A stretch of DNA of 6,077 nt from positions 1-6,077 of the forward strand of contig CALYSH010000100.1 of the NCBI GenBank assembly GCA_945485625.1. The letters run 5' to 3'. A model generated the notes under the pieces. It did not search any database and was not told where the DNA came from. It saw nothing but the letters and a program-made list of their open reading frames with translations. Below, piece after piece: positions 5,037-6,077 of the stretch (positions are counted from its first letter, which is position 1; each line of letters opens with the position of its first letter). A program made the position numbers and the translations under genes. The DNA comes from an uncultured Lachnospiraceae bacterium. Lineage in GTDB: Bacteria > Bacillota > Clostridia > Lachnospirales > Lachnospiraceae.

Positions 5037-6077
5037 AGTTTTCAGTACTGACTCTGTTCCCTGAGATGATTGAGCAGGGCTTAAATACCAGTATTTTGAA
5101 GCGCGCCAGGGAAAACGGACTGATTGAAATAAATCCGGTGAATATCCGGGATTACACTACGGACAAACATGGCAGGGTAGACGATTACACCTACGGAGGC
5201 GGCGCCGGGATGTTGATTCAGGCACAGCCTGTTTATGATGCCTGGAAGGCAGTGACGGAGGGACGGAAGGTGCGTACCGTTTATGTGACTCCCCAGGGCT
5301 CTGTCTTTACCCAGGAGAAAGCCAGAGAGTTGGCCGGGGAAGAGGAGCTTGTATTTCTTTGCGGGCATTATGAGGGGATTGATGAGCGGGTGCTGGAGGA
5401 AGTGGTCACCGATTATCTGTCCATAGGAGATTATATTCTGACCGGCGGGGAGCTGGCAAGCATGGTGATGATTGACAGTATTTCCAGACTGATACCGGGG
5501 GTACTTCATAACGAGGAGTCTGCGGAGACGGAAAGCTTCTATAAGGATCTGCTGGAGTATCCCCAGTACAGCAGACCGGAGATATGGCATGATAAGGCGG
5601 TGCCGGCGGAGCTGCTGACCGGAAATCATAAGATTATCAATGCATGGCGACTGGAGCAATCCATTGCCCGCACCGGGAAATATCGTCCGGATTTGCTTGC
5701 TAAGTATAGAGAGCGGGAGCGGGTTCTGAACCTTTTGTATCGTCGGAAAAAGGAAAATGCCTATCTGATTGACGCCATGGAGCGCGGTACGGCGGATGTA
5801 TTGGCCTGTGAAGGGGAAAATGTGGTAGCCATTCAGAGGAACTGCAATCAGGTGATGATCTGTGCCGTGGATTTTGATGAAGTAGTGAAGCTATTTCCCG
5901 TGATTCCGGGGGAGGTCCGGCTGGTGCTTCATAATATGGAGGCATTGAATCCGGTCTTGTCTGATATGCTGAGATTGAAGGTCAGTGAACCCTACAGGCA
6001 GGGAGTGTATACCCTGAAGGTCTCGGCACCGGTACCCTATAAGAATATCCGGCAGGTTACCCTGCGGGATGATGTGG
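5033..6077 (+). CDS. trmD: TrmD tRNA (guanine37-N1)-methyltransferase fused to a GNAT-like C-terminal extension; cut by the right edge
   Basis: The frame has 348 codons and no stop before the window ends. Residues 1 to about 235 are TrmD, the SAM-dependent SPOUT enzyme making m1G37 in tRNAs reading CNN/GGN-type codons, which prevents frameshifting. Visible motifs are MKFSVLTLFPEM (1-12), VDDYTYGGGAGM (49-60), CGHYEGIDERV (110-120), SIGDYILTGGEL (130-141, part of the SAM-binding trefoil knot), Arg152 (catalytic Arg154 of E. coli) and LLTGNHKII (194-202). The E. coli Asp169 position is Glu167 here. Known TrmDs end near 240-255 residues. Here YLIDAMERGTADVLA (244-258) and YRQGVYTLKVSAPVPYKNIR (321-340) continue in frame, resembling the N-terminal region that precedes the GNAT core in some Firmicutes acetyltransferases. 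The core itself would start at the window edge. An internal ATG (5777) has no ribosome binding site. Translation is coupled to rimM by the ATGA overlap. Confidence 0.93.
   Translation, partial: MKFSVLTLFPEMIEQGLNTSILKRARENGLIEINPVNIRDYTTDKHGRVDDYTYGGGAGMLIQAQPVYDAWKAVTEGRKVRTVYVTPQGSVFTQEKARELAGEEELVFLCGHYEGIDERVLEEVVTDYLSIGDYILTGGELASMVMIDSISRLIPGVLHNEESAETESFYKDLLEYPQYSRPEIWHDKAVPAELLTGNHKIINAWRLEQSIARTGKYRPDLLAKYRERERVLNLLYRRKKENAYLIDAMERGTADVLACEGENVVAIQRNCNQVMICAVDFDEVVKLFPVIPGEVRLVLHNMEALNPVLSDMLRLKVSEPYRQGVYTLKVSAPVPYKNIRQVTLRDDV

Noticed and set aside
5081..5659. A 192-codon open frame on the - strand opposite trmD
   Set aside because: It is antisense to the conserved TrmD core, encodes no recognisable motif, and is explained by the codon pattern of trmD. 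Other antisense frames opposite the YitT-family gene and ffh were rejected likewise.
1..6077. CRISPR arrays, insertion-sequence ends, toxin-antitoxin pairs, phage genes
   Set aside because: I saw no direct-repeat arrays, paired terminal repeats or small paired accessory genes; apart from the Rpn-family tail the content is chromosomal.

Overview
The window looks like chromosomal DNA of a Firmicutes (Bacillota) bacterium of class Clostridia, most likely Lachnospiraceae. This rests on the gene order ylxM-ffh-rpsP-khpA-rimM-trmD, the strong GGAGG-type ribosome binding sites, a sigma-A type TTGACA-N17-TATGAT promoter, and an Rpn/PD-(D/E)XK transposase-family tail of the kind common in that family. 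All supported genes lie on the + strand. The assignment is inferred from gene content; no database search was run.

Left part (1-1927), accessory genes. The window opens inside the C-terminal tail of an Rpn-type nuclease/transposase-family protein, closed by a strong intrinsic terminator (282-309). Next come a YitT-family membrane protein with a C-terminal DUF2179 domain (394-1242) and a small membrane protein with an HEFLH zinc-protease motif (DUF3267 type, 1346-1927), which has its own candidate promoter.

Right part (1928-6077), a housekeeping cluster for protein targeting, ribosome assembly and tRNA modification. A near-consensus promoter (2004-2032) sits between two inverted repeats and drives ylxM and ffh (SRP protein and its small HTH partner). 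A 130-base gap follows, holding an exact tRNA T-arm-like hairpin and two competing stems, then rpsP (ribosomal protein S16) and khpA (KH-domain RNA-binding protein). A 16-bp hairpin with a U-tract then separates khpA from rimM (30S maturation factor) and trmD (m1G37 tRNA methyltransferase). It probably lowers expression of the two enzymes relative to S16.

The most notable feature is at the right edge. The trmD frame does not stop at the usual ~240 residues but runs at least 100 residues further, to the window end. The added sequence resembles the N-terminal part of a GNAT-type acetyltransferase, so this appears to be a TrmD-GNAT fusion. The residue aligned with the catalytic Asp169 of E. coli TrmD is Glu here. 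No complete novel system (CRISPR, toxin-antitoxin, phage or defence island) is visible.
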